DNA from: an uncultured Collinsella sp.
GTDB taxonomy: Bacteria > Actinomycetota > Coriobacteriia > Coriobacteriales > Coriobacteriaceae
Direction: 5' to 3'
DNA length: 64,000 bases
NCBI GenBank assembly: GCA_902465105.1
Contig: CABQLM010000001.1
Span: 82,702-146,701 of the forward strand
The notes under the pieces were generated by a model. It had not been told where the DNA came from. It made no database searches and worked only from the letters and a program-made list of their open reading frames with translations. This document shows positions 41,237 through 49,570 of the stretch, piece by piece (position 1 is the stretch's first letter; each line of letters starts with the position of its first letter). The position numbers were made by a program, and so were the translations under genes.

Positions 41237-43846
41237 TTGAAGCTCATCATCGCCGAGAAAAACGACGCCGCGCGTCAGATCGCCGAGCGCCTGTCCACGG
41301 GCAAGCCCAAAAAGGACAAGGTATACAACACCGCCATCTACCGTTTTGAGTGGAAGGGCGAGGAGTGCGTGACGATCGGCCTTGCCGGTCACATCCTTGC
41401 ACCCGATTTTTGCGACAGTGTACTGTTCGATAAAAAGTTGGGCTGGTATTCGGTCACCGAGGACGGCGAGATGCTGCCGGCCGACATACCCGATGGACTG
41501 GCTCGTCCGCCCTACGACACCAAACGCAAGCCGTTTCTTGCCGACGGTATCTCCATCAAGGGCTGGAAGCTCGAGAGCCTGCCATATCTCACCTGGGCGC
41601 CCGTCATTAAGCTGCCGGCCGAGAAGGAGCTCATCCGCTCGCTCAAGAACCTCGCCAAGAAGTCTGACAGCGTCATCATCGCCACGGACTTCGACCGTGA
41701 GGGCGAGCTGATCGGTTCGGACGCCCTCAATAAGGTGCGCGAGGTGGCGCCCGACCTGCCGGTCGCCCGCGCTCAGTATTCTTCGTTTACCAAGGCTGAG
41801 ATCACGCAGGCCTTCGATAACCTTGTCTCGCTCGACCAGAACCTGGCCGACGCCGGCGAGAGCCGCCAGCACATCGACCTCATTTGGGGCGCGGTGCTCA
41901 CGCGCTACCTGACGCTCGCCAAGTTTGGCGGCTTTGGCAACGTGCGCTCCGCCGGCCGCGTACAGACCCCGACGCTCGCCTTGGTGGTCGAGCGCGAGCG
42001 CGAGCGCATGGCGTTTGTGCCCGAGGATTATTGGCAGATTCGCGGCATGGGTGCCGCGCAGGGCGCTGCCGAGGACGACCGCTTTAAGATTGCGCACAAG
42101 ACGACGCGTTTTACCGACAAGGATGCTGCCGAGACGGCGTATGGCAACGTCGACGGTGTCAAGACGGCAACCGTCGCCGCGGTGACCAAGCGCTCGCGCA
42201 AACAGCAACCGCCTACGCCGTTTGCGACCACCTCGCTGCAGGCTGCCGCCGCAGCCGAGGGTATCTCGCCTGCACGTACCATGCGTATCGCCGAGTCTCT
42301 CTACATGGCGGGCCTCATCAGCTATCCGCGTGTCGACAACACCGTATACCCCGCGACGCTCGATCTGGGCGCCGTGGTAAGCGACCTGGCAAAGATTAAC
42401 CCGGCGCTGGCACCCGTGTGCAAAAAGGTGCTCGCCGGTCCTATGAAGCCCACGCGTGGCAAGGTCGAGACCACCGACCACCCACCCATCTACCCCACGG
42501 GCGAGGGCGATCCGTCCACGCTCGATGGCGGCCAGCGCAAGCTTTACGACCTTATTGCCCGCCGTTTCCTGGCGACGCTTATGGGCCCTGCGACCATCGA
42601 GAACACCAAGCTCGAGCTCGACGTCAACGGCGAGCCGTTCGTGGCTTCGGGTGACGTGCTCGTGACTCCGGGCTTCCGCGAAGCCTATCCGTATGGCCTT
42701 AAGCGTGACGAACAGATGCCGCCGCTTGAGCAGGGCGATACGGTTGACGTGTTCGACATCAAGCTCGAGGCCAAGCAGACCGAGCCGCCCGCGCGCTACA
42801 GCCAGGGCAAGCTCGTGCAAGAGATGGAAAAGCGTGGCCTGGGCACCAAGTCCACGCGCGCGAGCATCATCGAGCGCCTGTATGCCGTGCGCTATCTCAA
42901 AAACGATCCCGTTGAGCCGAGTCAGCTGGGCATCGCCATCATCGATGCGCTGTCGCAGTTTGCCCCGCGCATCACGAGCCCCGATATGACCAGCGAGCTC
43001 GATGGCGACATGACCCGCGTGGAGCGCGGCGAGGACACCGAAGAGCATGTCGTGACGCACTCGCGCGCGCTGTTGGCCGGCGTGCTCGACGAGCTGCTCA
43101 AACATACGCAGGAGCTGGGCGACGCTATCAGCGACGCCGTCACGGCCGATGCACGCGTGGGCGCCTGTCCCAAGTGCGGCAAGGACCTGGTCATGAAGAC
43201 GAGCGCCAAGACCCGTGGCAGCTTTATCGGCTGCATGGGTTGGCCCGACTGCGATGTGACCTATCCGGTGCCGAGCGGCGTTAAGGTGAGCCCGCTCGAG
43301 GGCGAGGCAGCCGTGTGCCCCGAGTGCGGCGCGCCGCGCATTAAGTGCCAGCCGTTCCGTCAGAAGGCCTTTGAGATCTGCGTGAACCCCACGTGCCCCA
43401 CTAACTACGAACCCGACCTTAAGGTGGGTGAGTGCAAGGTGTGTGCCGAGGCCGGACGCCATGGCGACCTGATCGCACACAAGAGCGAGAAGAGCGGCAA
43501 GCGCTTTATCCGCTGCACCAACTACGATGACTGCGGCGTGAGCTATCCGCTTCCGGCACGTGGCAAACTCGAGGCGACGGGCGAAACCTGTCCCGAGTGC
43601 GGCGCCCCCATCGTGGTGGTCAACACGGCGCGCGGCCCGTGGCGCATCTGCGTGAACATGGACTGCCCGACCAAGGAGAAGAAGCCGGCACGCGGCCGCA
43701 AGAATGCGACCAAGGCGGGCGCGGCAAAGAAGACGACGGCCGCCAAGAAGACGACGGCCAAGAAAACCACTGCCGCCAAGAAGGCGCCCGCGAAAAAGAC
43801 GACGGCTAAGAAGTCGCCCGCCAAGAAGGCCGATGCCGACAAGTAA
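41237..43846 (+). CDS. topA: Type IA DNA topoisomerase of archaeal TopA / TopB-like type
   Basis: 869 residues. Toprim motifs: IIAEKNDAARQIA at the N-terminus and IIATDFDREGELIG (bacterial TopA normally has DREGEAIA). The catalytic tyrosine is in GLISYPRVDNTVYP; most relatives have R-T-D rather than R-V-D. Three or more C4 zinc modules follow from about residue 635 (CPKCGKDL, CPECGAPR, CPTNYEP, CPECGAPI). The last 45 residues are Lys/Ala/Thr repeats like those of actinobacterial Topo I. It relaxes negative supercoils or decatenates DNA. Core motifs look archaeal or TopB-like and the tail looks actinobacterial. Confidence 0.9.
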   Translation: MKLIIAEKNDAARQIAERLSTGKPKKDKVYNTAIYRFEWKGEECVTIGLAGHILAPDFCDSVLFDKKLGWYSVTEDGEMLPADIPDGLARPPYDTKRKPFLADGISIKGWKLESLPYLTWAPVIKLPAEKELIRSLKNLAKKSDSVIIATDFDREGELIGSDALNKVREVAPDLPVARAQYSSFTKAEITQAFDNLVSLDQNLADAGESRQHIDLIWGAVLTRYLTLAKFGGFGNVRSAGRVQTPTLALVVERERERMAFVPEDYWQIRGMGAAQGAAEDDRFKIAHKTTRFTDKDAAETAYGNVDGVKTATVAAVTKRSRKQQPPTPFATTSLQAAAAAEGISPARTMRIAESLYMAGLISYPRVDNTVYPATLDLGAVVSDLAKINPALAPVCKKVLAGPMKPTRGKVETTDHPPIYPTGEGDPSTLDGGQRKLYDLIARRFLATLMGPATIENTKLELDVNGEPFVASGDVLVTPGFREAYPYGLKRDEQMPPLEQGDTVDVFDIKLEAKQTEPPARYSQGKLVQEMEKRGLGTKSTRASIIERLYAVRYLKNDPVEPSQLGIAIIDALSQFAPRITSPDMTSELDGDMTRVERGEDTEEHVVTHSRALLAGVLDELLKHTQELGDAISDAVTADARVGACPKCGKDLVMKTSAKTRGSFIGCMGWPDCDVTYPVPSGVKVSPLEGEAAVCPECGAPRIKCQPFRQKAFEICVNPTCPTNYEPDLKVGECKVCAEAGRHGDLIAHKSEKSGKRFIRCTNYDDCGVSYPLPARGKLEATGETCPECGAPIVVVNTARGPWRICVNMDCPTKEKKPARGRKNATKAGAAKKTTAAKKTTAKKTTAAKKAPAKKTTAKKSPAKKADADK

Positions 43847-43866
43847 CGGCACAGTCGAAATAATGA

Positions 43867-43906
43867 CCAAAAAACGAGCGAGGACCCTACGATCCTCGCT
43901 CGTTTT
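43867..43906. terminator. Bidirectional terminator between topA and the zinc-ribbon gene
   Basis: AAAAAACGAGCGAGGA and TCCTCGCTCGTTTTTT form a perfect 16-bp stem with an 8-nt loop. It serves both convergent genes. Confidence 0.93.
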
Positions 43907-43935
43907 TTGTCCGGCAGTTAGGGAACGACAAAGCG

Positions 43936-44910
43936 CTAGTTCACCTCGACGGGCTTGGCGCCGGGATAGCGGTCCTCAAAGTCCTGACGGTACTTGTTGC
44001 TGTTGGTTCCCGGCTCGTTGTCGCCTGCCAGCGGCGCCACGATTTCGTCCTTATGGTCCGCGGGCTTTGCGTACTTTAGGCTGATCTCCCAGGCATCGCA
44101 GATCGCATCGATGCGGTTGTCCAGGTCGTCATACAGGGCAACGATGTCTTTCCAAGAGCTGTAGTTCTTGGAGCTCATGGGGACGTCCAGGTCCTCGACA
44201 ATATCGTAATACTGCTCGATGGTGTCCTCCGTGCGCTCGGCGACGTCGGCGAGATTTTGACGGGTGGTACGGTCCTCTTCCAGATAGCTGCCATTAAACG
44301 TCTCTGCGCAGGCACGGACCTGGTTATCGAGATCTTCGAGCAGGTCGTAGTATTCGCTCAGGCGACGGTAGAGGTTTTGCTCGGAGAGAGTTGCTTCGCC
44401 GTCATCATCGTCGTCGTCATCGTAGAGGCTATTGGGGTCGTCGAGAGGCTTAAGGTCGTCGGCGTCGACATCATGGTGCAGCTTGGTAACCTCGGCTGTC
44501 GTTTGCGTAGCGGCGTTGTCGAAAGGCTTGATCACAAAGAAAATGACCAGGGCGATGATGATTGCCACCAGCACAACGATAACGGCGATAAGCGCCCTGG
44601 TGGCGCTCTTTTTTGCGGCGGGGGCCTGCGGTGAATCAGACGCGTACGCAGACGCCGGTTGCTGTTGGGCTGGGGTGCCCGCGACGGGTATGCGCTGCGT
44701 CGTCTCGACCGCTGCGGGGTCGGCAGCGGGGTCGGGGCGATAGGCGAGGGGGTCGTCCGGTTTGGTTTGTGGCGTATCGAGGGAGCCGGTCTGTTCAAAC
44801 GCGGGTTGGCCATTGCTTGCAGTTGTTTGCTCAACGGGTGCACCGCATGAGGTGCAGAACTTGGCATCGTCTGCAAGAAGCTTGCCGCACGAGGCGCAAT
44901 ACCGAGACAT
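43936..44910 (-). CDS. Zinc-ribbon membrane protein of unknown function
   Basis: 324 residues. An N-terminal double C-x2-C zinc ribbon (YCASCGKLLADDAKFCTSCG) is followed by a Pro/Ala/Thr-rich disordered stretch (about 24-100) and one membrane helix (about 106-128). The extracytoplasmic part has an Asp run (YDDDDDDDG, near 165) and a helical C-terminus. Such zinc-ribbon plus membrane proteins are common in Gram-positives without a defined role. AAAGGAG precedes ATG 44910, which I prefer to the Met six codons upstream. Confidence 0.8.
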   Translation of the reverse strand: MSRYCASCGKLLADDAKFCTSCGAPVEQTTASNGQPAFEQTGSLDTPQTKPDDPLAYRPDPAADPAAVETTQRIPVAGTPAQQQPASAYASDSPQAPAAKKSATRALIAVIVVLVAIIIALVIFFVIKPFDNAATQTTAEVTKLHHDVDADDLKPLDDPNSLYDDDDDDDGEATLSEQNLYRRLSEYYDLLEDLDNQVRACAETFNGSYLEEDRTTRQNLADVAERTEDTIEQYYDIVEDLDVPMSSKNYSSWKDIVALYDDLDNRIDAICDAWEISLKYAKPADHKDEIVAPLAGDNEPGTNSNKYRQDFEDRYPGAKPVEVN

Positions 44911-44976
44911 TGCCGCTCCTTTCGTCACATTTCAAATCAATACGACGATTATACCCACCGCCCAAAAAAGCCGGTG

Positions 44977-45021
44977 GTTAGGGACGTTCCTTTTCGGACG
45001 GCACTTTAGGAACGTCCCTAA
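44977..45021. repeat. 45-bp repeat, family F, copy 3
   Basis: GTTAGGGACGTTCCTTTT and, inverted, AGGAACGTCCCTAAC enclose CGGACGGCACTTT. It is the third copy of the GGGACGTTCC palindrome (others 17500-17546 and 19719-19765). GCGTCCCCAATGG at about 45043 may be a fragment of another. It lies between divergent genes. Confidence 0.8.
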
Positions 45022-45147
45022 CTGTCGCCTGGTCATTCAAGAGCGTCCCCAATGGCTAGGTGGGATTTGGGACGCGCCGAGCACTGGGGTATCATGGCTT
45101 GGTTGATATATCTGCATTTACGCGCCTTGTAGGAAGGGGCTGCGCCC

Positions 45148-45831
45148 ATGGCTTTTGAGCCCGCTCAACATAGCTTTATCACGCTCGAGGGCGTCGACGG
45201 TGCCGGCAAGTCCACGCAGGCGCGCCTGCTTGCCCGCGCGCTCGAGCTCGCTGGCCACCAGGTTGTGAGCCTGCGCGAACCGGGCGGCACCGCCATCAGC
45301 GAAAAGATCCGTGCTCTGCTGCTCGACCCCGCCAATACGGCGATGGGCGACACCTGCGAGTTGCTGCTCTATGAGGCGGCGCGCGCCCAGTTGGTGCACG
45401 AGGTCATCGCGCCCGCCCTCGCGGCCGGCAAGGTGGTCCTGTGCGACCGCTTCTACGATTCCACAACCTGCTACCAGGCATTTGCCGACGGCCTCGATCG
45501 CCAGATGGTGCGCGATGCCAACAGCCTGGCCGTCGCGGGGACGCACCCGGCGCTCACGCTCGTCTACCACATCACGCCCGAGCAGGCGGCGTTGCGCATG
45601 GCCGCCCGTGGCGCGGCGGATCGCATGGAGGCAAAAGGCATGGCATTCCAGGAGCGTGTCTACCAGGGCTTTTGCGCAATTGCCGCCGAGGAGCCAAATC
45701 GCGTAAAGCTTATCGACGCCACCGCGCCCATCGAGGAGGTCTTCGGGAAGACGGTCGAGCAGGTTCGCGCGTACGGTCTCGACATTCCGCAAGACGCCGT
45801 CGTCGCCGCGCTTGCCAAGGAGGCCGAGTAA
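45148..45831 (+). CDS. tmk: Thymidylate kinase
   Basis: 227 residues. Phosphorylates dTMP to dTDP. P-loop LEGVDGAGKSTQA, then LREPGGT, the DRF motif (LCDRFYDSTTCYQ) and a LID region (RGAADRMEAKG). The C-terminal 20 residues (LDIPQDAVVAALAKEAE) extend past the usual end. AAGGGGC precedes the ATG. It leads the tmk-holB-ricT run, an order shared with Bacillus (there with yaaQ and yaaR between). TATCAT near 45091 is a candidate -10. Confidence 0.96.
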   Translation: MAFEPAQHSFITLEGVDGAGKSTQARLLARALELAGHQVVSLREPGGTAISEKIRALLLDPANTAMGDTCELLLYEAARAQLVHEVIAPALAAGKVVLCDRFYDSTTCYQAFADGLDRQMVRDANSLAVAGTHPALTLVYHITPEQAALRMAARGAADRMEAKGMAFQERVYQGFCAIAAEEPNRVKLIDATAPIEEVFGKTVEQVRAYGLDIPQDAVVAALAKEAE

Positions 45832-45832
45832 C

Positions 45833-46960
45833 ATGGCCCCCGCTCAGGCAAGCCTGCTGGCCAAGCTCGACACCCAACAGCGCGTGCGCGATTTTTTGAC
45901 CAACGCCGTCGCCAGCGGCCGTGCATCGCACGCCTACCTGTTTTTGGGCGCTCCCGGCGCCGGCAAGCTCGATGCCGCATGGGCGCTCGCCCAGGCCTTC
46001 CTGTGCGAGCAGGACGGCTGCGGCGCATGCGACAGCTGCGTGCGCGTTGCGCGGCACACACACCCCGACGTGCACTATTACACGCCTGAGAGCGCCACGG
46101 GCTACCTCATTGCCCAGACCCGCGAGCTGCTCGACGACGTGCCGCTGGCGCCCATCCGCGCTAAGGCCAAGGTCTACATCATCGACCGTGCCGAGCAGCT
46201 GCGCGCTAACACCGCCAACGCACTGCTCAAGACACTCGAGGAGCCGCCCGAGGGCGTTATGTTTATCTTGCTGGGCACCTCGGCAGACGTGATGCTGCCC
46301 ACCATCGTGAGCCGCTGCCAGTGCGTGCCGTTTCGGCTGGTGTCGCCCGCCGTGGCCGCGCGTGCCGTGAGTCGCGCGACGGGTCAGGACCTCGCGCGTT
46401 GCCGCATGGCGGTCGCCGTGGCGGGGAGCCCCACGCGCGGCATCGAGTTCCTTAAGAGTGCCGAGCGCCAGGATGCTCGCCGCCAGATGGTCCGCGCCAT
46501 CGATTCTCTCATCGCTGCCGACGAGGCCGATGTGCTCAGTCGCGCCAAGTCGCTCATCGTCGCCGTCAAGGCGCCGCTCGCCGAGGTCAAGTCCACGCAG
46601 GAAAAGGTGCTCGAGCAAAACGCCGATTACCTGTCGCGTGGAGCATTGAAGCAGCTTGAGGACCGTAACAAGCGCGAACTCAACGCGCGCGAGCGTTCGG
46701 GTATCATGGAAGCGCTGGCGAGCGCACGGACGCTCATGCGCGACGTGCTGCTGACACTTCAGGACGAGGCGGCCGACGTCGTGAACGAAGACGTGCGCGA
46801 CACGATCGGTCGGCTTGCCGCCGCGACGAATGTTGCGGGTGCCACCCGGGCGCTCGAGGCGGTCGCGACCGCCGAGCGCAACATCGCCAGAAACGTTACT
46901 CCCCAGCTGGCCATCGAGGTCATGCTGTTCGATATCAGGAAGGCACTGAAATGCCGTTAG
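45833..46960 (+). CDS. holB: DNA polymerase III delta' subunit (HolB)
   Basis: 375 residues. Clamp-loader AAA+ protein. Walker A-like GAPGAGKLDAAW has Leu where ATP-binding subunits have Thr/Ser, normal for the non-ATPase delta'. The zinc module is present (CEQDGCGACDSC), then the SRC motif (IVSRCQCVPFRL). The C-terminal collar domain is helical. AAGGAGG within the tmk end precedes the ATG, which begins 1 bp after the tmk stop. Its 3' end overlaps ricT by 10 bp. Confidence 0.95.
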   Translation: MAPAQASLLAKLDTQQRVRDFLTNAVASGRASHAYLFLGAPGAGKLDAAWALAQAFLCEQDGCGACDSCVRVARHTHPDVHYYTPESATGYLIAQTRELLDDVPLAPIRAKAKVYIIDRAEQLRANTANALLKTLEEPPEGVMFILLGTSADVMLPTIVSRCQCVPFRLVSPAVAARAVSRATGQDLARCRMAVAVAGSPTRGIEFLKSAERQDARRQMVRAIDSLIAADEADVLSRAKSLIVAVKAPLAEVKSTQEKVLEQNADYLSRGALKQLEDRNKRELNARERSGIMEALASARTLMRDVLLTLQDEAADVVNEDVRDTIGRLAAATNVAGATRALEAVATAERNIARNVTPQLAIEVMLFDIRKALKCR

Positions 46961-48651
46961 TCGTACCCGTTAAGTTTACCTACGCCTCGCGCGACCTGTG
47001 GTTTGACCCGCAGGATCTGGATATCCTCGAGGCCGATTATGCCATTTGCTCCACCGAGCGCGGAACCGAGATCGGCCTGGTCACGGCCGATCCCTTTGAG
47101 GTGCCGCAAGATGAGATCGGCCAGCCGCTCAAGCCCGTGCTGCGCGTGGCGAGCGACATCGACCTGCAGCTTGCCGACGACCTAGCCATCCAGGGCGACG
47201 AGGCGATGGTTGATTTCCGCCGTCTGGTCAAAGAGCTCGACCTCGAGATGAAGCCGGTCGGCGTCGAGTACCTGTTTGGCGGCGAGAAGGCCGTGTTCTA
47301 CTTTGCGGCCGAGGAGCGCGTCGATTTTCGTCAGCTCGTCAAGGACCTGTCCTCGACGCTGCACATTCGCGTCGACATGCGCCAGATTGGCGTGCGCGAC
47401 GAGACTCGCCTGGTGGGCGGCTATGCTCAGTGCGGACAGGAGCTCTGCTGCACGCGCTTTGGCGGACAGTTTGAGCCCGTCTCGATTCGCATGGCAAAAG
47501 AGCAGGACCTGCCGCTCAACTCGTCCAAGATCAGCGGCGTGTGCGGTCGCCTGATGTGCTGCCTGCGCTATGAGTTCGAGGCGTACAAGGACTTTAAGAG
47601 CCGTGCGCCCAAAAAGAAGACGCTCATCGATACGCCGCTCGGCAAGGCGCGCATTCAGGAATATGACACGCCGCGTGAGCAGCTGGTGCTGCGCCTGGAG
47701 AACGGCAAAGTCTTTAAGGTCAACCTAGCCGATATGACGTGCTCGGAGGGCTGCAAAAAGAAGGCCGCCGAGCAGGGCTGCAACTGCCGCCCCGACTGCG
47801 TGACGCGTGACGTGCTCGAGCGCATCGAGTCGCCCGAGATGCGCCTGGCGCTCATGGAGCTCGATCGCGAGAACGGCGTCGATGTGGGCGATGGCCTGTC
47901 GAGTGCCGATCGTCTGGCCGGCACGTCGATGCCCAAGCGCCGTCGTCGCGATGCCGAATCCGATGCTCGCGCCGCTCAGGGCCAGAGCGAGGGCCGTGGC
48001 CGTGGAAAGGGCCGCGGCAAGGCCGAGGCACCCGAGGGCGAGGAGGCAGCCGGTGGTCGTCGCCGCCGCAAGCGCGCTGGCTCGGGCGATGCAGGCGAGG
48101 TCGCAGCTCCGGGTAAGAATGCCTCTCGCGAGCGCGAGGTTCAGCAGCCCCAGCAGCAAAGCCGCGGCGGTGGCATGAACCCCACGCGCCGTCGTCGCCG
48201 TCATCTGTCGAGCGAGGAGCGCGAGGACGCCTTCCGCGCCGCAGCCGCTCGCGAGGCCGGTGTCGCTCCCAAGGGCGCCTCAGCCTCCGACGCGCCTGCC
48301 GACAAGGGCGGTAGATCCCGTGGCGATGAGGAGCGCGCGCCGCGCTCGCGTCGCCGCCATTCCTCGGGCACGCAACAGAAGCCCTCGGTTCCCTCTGTGG
48401 CCGACCAGGTCTCGGGCGGCGAGGTCAAGGTCACGCGCCGTCGTCCCGGTGACGGCGGAGGAGCCGCAGCCAAGGCTTCGCGCGGTGTCTCTCGCGACGA
48501 GCGCGACCCGCGTGAGGGTCGCGGTGGTGAGAGTTCTGCCGAGCAGGGCCAGAAGCGCCGCCGTCGTCGTCGTTCCCGCAAGCCGCGTCAGGACGGTGGC
48601 GAAGGCTCGACTCCCAATTCGTCCGCGCCGCAACCGTCCGCCGGCGAATAG
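46951..48651 (+). CDS. ricT: PSP1-domain protein RicT (YaaT), with long basic C-terminal extension
   Basis: 566 residues; the core is about 290. The PSP1 core (about 1-290) has DIDLQLADDLAIQ, the Cys-rich motif GGYAQCGQELCCTRFGG, SGVCGRLMCCLRYE and later CKKKAAEQGCNCRPDC. These are the Fe-S ligands of the Bacillus Ric (YmcA-YlbF-YaaT) complex, which steers RNase Y. From about 320 on the protein is disordered and packed with Arg, Gly, Lys, Ser and Ala, including RGRGKGRGK and many RRRR runs. Such tails bind RNA. RicA and RicF are not encoded nearby. It overlaps holB by 10 bp. Confidence 0.9.
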   Translation: MPLVVPVKFTYASRDLWFDPQDLDILEADYAICSTERGTEIGLVTADPFEVPQDEIGQPLKPVLRVASDIDLQLADDLAIQGDEAMVDFRRLVKELDLEMKPVGVEYLFGGEKAVFYFAAEERVDFRQLVKDLSSTLHIRVDMRQIGVRDETRLVGGYAQCGQELCCTRFGGQFEPVSIRMAKEQDLPLNSSKISGVCGRLMCCLRYEFEAYKDFKSRAPKKKTLIDTPLGKARIQEYDTPREQLVLRLENGKVFKVNLADMTCSEGCKKKAAEQGCNCRPDCVTRDVLERIESPEMRLALMELDRENGVDVGDGLSSADRLAGTSMPKRRRRDAESDARAAQGQSEGRGRGKGRGKAEAPEGEEAAGGRRRRKRAGSGDAGEVAAPGKNASREREVQQPQQQSRGGGMNPTRRRRRHLSSEEREDAFRAAAAREAGVAPKGASASDAPADKGGRSRGDEERAPRSRRRHSSGTQQKPSVPSVADQVSGGEVKVTRRRPGDGGGAAAKASRGVSRDERDPREGRGGESSAEQGQKRRRRRRSRKPRQDGGEGSTPNSSAPQPSAGE

Positions 48652-48714
48652 CGCCCGTAAGCGGACGTAAGCCGCCTAGTCCCCAATGCTTTTGGGTATC
48701 ATGGCTCTGAATCG

Positions 48715-48749
48715 ACAACCCTCCCTCGTCCATGCGCAGGGAGGGTTGT
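48715..48749 (+). promoter_or_regulatory. Perfect hairpin sequestering the comF ribosome binding site
   Basis: ACAACCCTCCCT (48715-48726) pairs perfectly with AGGGAGGGTTGT (48738-48749) over an 11-nt loop. The 3' arm contains the only Shine-Dalgarno sequence (AGGGAGGG), and the comF ATG is at 48753. TATCAT at about 48697 is a candidate -10. If transcription starts just downstream, the hairpin would be at the 5' end of the mRNA. No T-run follows, so it is not a normal terminator. Confidence 0.7.
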
Positions 48750-48752
48750 GTC

Positions 48753-49559
48753 ATGAAGAGCTATTTGAACGCGTTGCGTTATATGTGGGGTCTCGTGCCC
48801 CTGCCGTTTGCGGATGAATCGCTACCGTTTGCCGAGCGCGCGGCATACGAGGTGCTCGAGGTACTGTCGCCCACGCGATGCGCCGGATGTGAGCGCGCCG
48901 GAGCGCTCATCTGTCAAGACTGCTTGGCAGAGCTCACGCTTATCGATCCTCGCCATAGCTGCATGAGGTGCGGCGCTCCGTTTGGCGACTTGCTCTGCAC
49001 CGAATGCTCGGTCGAGGGCACTTCTTCCGCGATGGCGCAATCTCTTGATCGCTGCCTGGCGTGCGCAGTCTACAAACACCCTCTGCCACGCATTATCAGA
49101 GCATATAAAGATATGGGCGAGCGTCGTTTGGCCTCGTACCTTGCCGAGTTTTTGTTTGATGCCGCCCTGCATGCTCAGACCGTGGCGCCTCGTCGCTTTG
49201 GCGGCCTGTTGTCCAATGCCGACGCGGTGGTGTTTGTGCCCGCGACTGCGGCAGCGTTTCGGCGGCGTGGATTCGATCACATGGAAGCCATCGCACGCTC
49301 GTTTTGCGAGCTTTCGGGTTTGCCGCTGCTCGATGCCCTGGTCAAATATGGCCATGGCGACCAGCGTGAGCTCGGTCGCGATGAGCGTCGGGAGCATGCC
49401 CGGGGCATGTACGAGACGGTCGAGGATGTGCGCGGCCGCCGCTTACTGCTCATCGACGATGTCATTACCACGGGTGCGACTATGGCTGCGGCTTCGGCGG
49501 AACTCAAACGCGCCGGCGCCGCGGCAGTCGATGGCCTCGCTATCGCACGCGTTTGGTAG
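48753..49559 (+). CDS. comF: ComF-family phosphoribosyltransferase-like protein
   Basis: 268 residues. N-terminal zinc module of paired C-x2-C sites (CAGCERAGALICQDC, CMRCGAPFGDLLCTEC). Then the PRTase fold with YKDMGERRLASYLAEFL, FVPATAAAFRRRGFDH and the PRPP loop LLLIDDVITTGATM. ComF proteins take part in DNA uptake in naturally competent bacteria; here the role is inferred from family only. The ATG at 48753 follows a Shine-Dalgarno sequence buried in a hairpin. Confidence 0.92.
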   Translation: MKSYLNALRYMWGLVPLPFADESLPFAERAAYEVLEVLSPTRCAGCERAGALICQDCLAELTLIDPRHSCMRCGAPFGDLLCTECSVEGTSSAMAQSLDRCLACAVYKHPLPRIIRAYKDMGERRLASYLAEFLFDAALHAQTVAPRRFGGLLSNADAVVFVPATAAAFRRRGFDHMEAIARSFCELSGLPLLDALVKYGHGDQRELGRDERREHARGMYETVEDVRGRRLLLIDDVITTGATMAAASAELKRAGAAAVDGLAIARVW

Positions 49560-49570
49560 GGGTGATTCAT

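Noticed and set aside
40922..43870. 982-codon minus-strand open frame opposite hypB and topA
   Set aside because: Shadow of two clear genes; repetitive Arg/Gly/Leu composition and no ribosome binding site.
45833..46960. Loss of the Walker A Thr/Ser in the clamp-loader gene as a defect
   Set aside because: Delta' subunits normally lack ATPase activity, so the change is expected for HolB.
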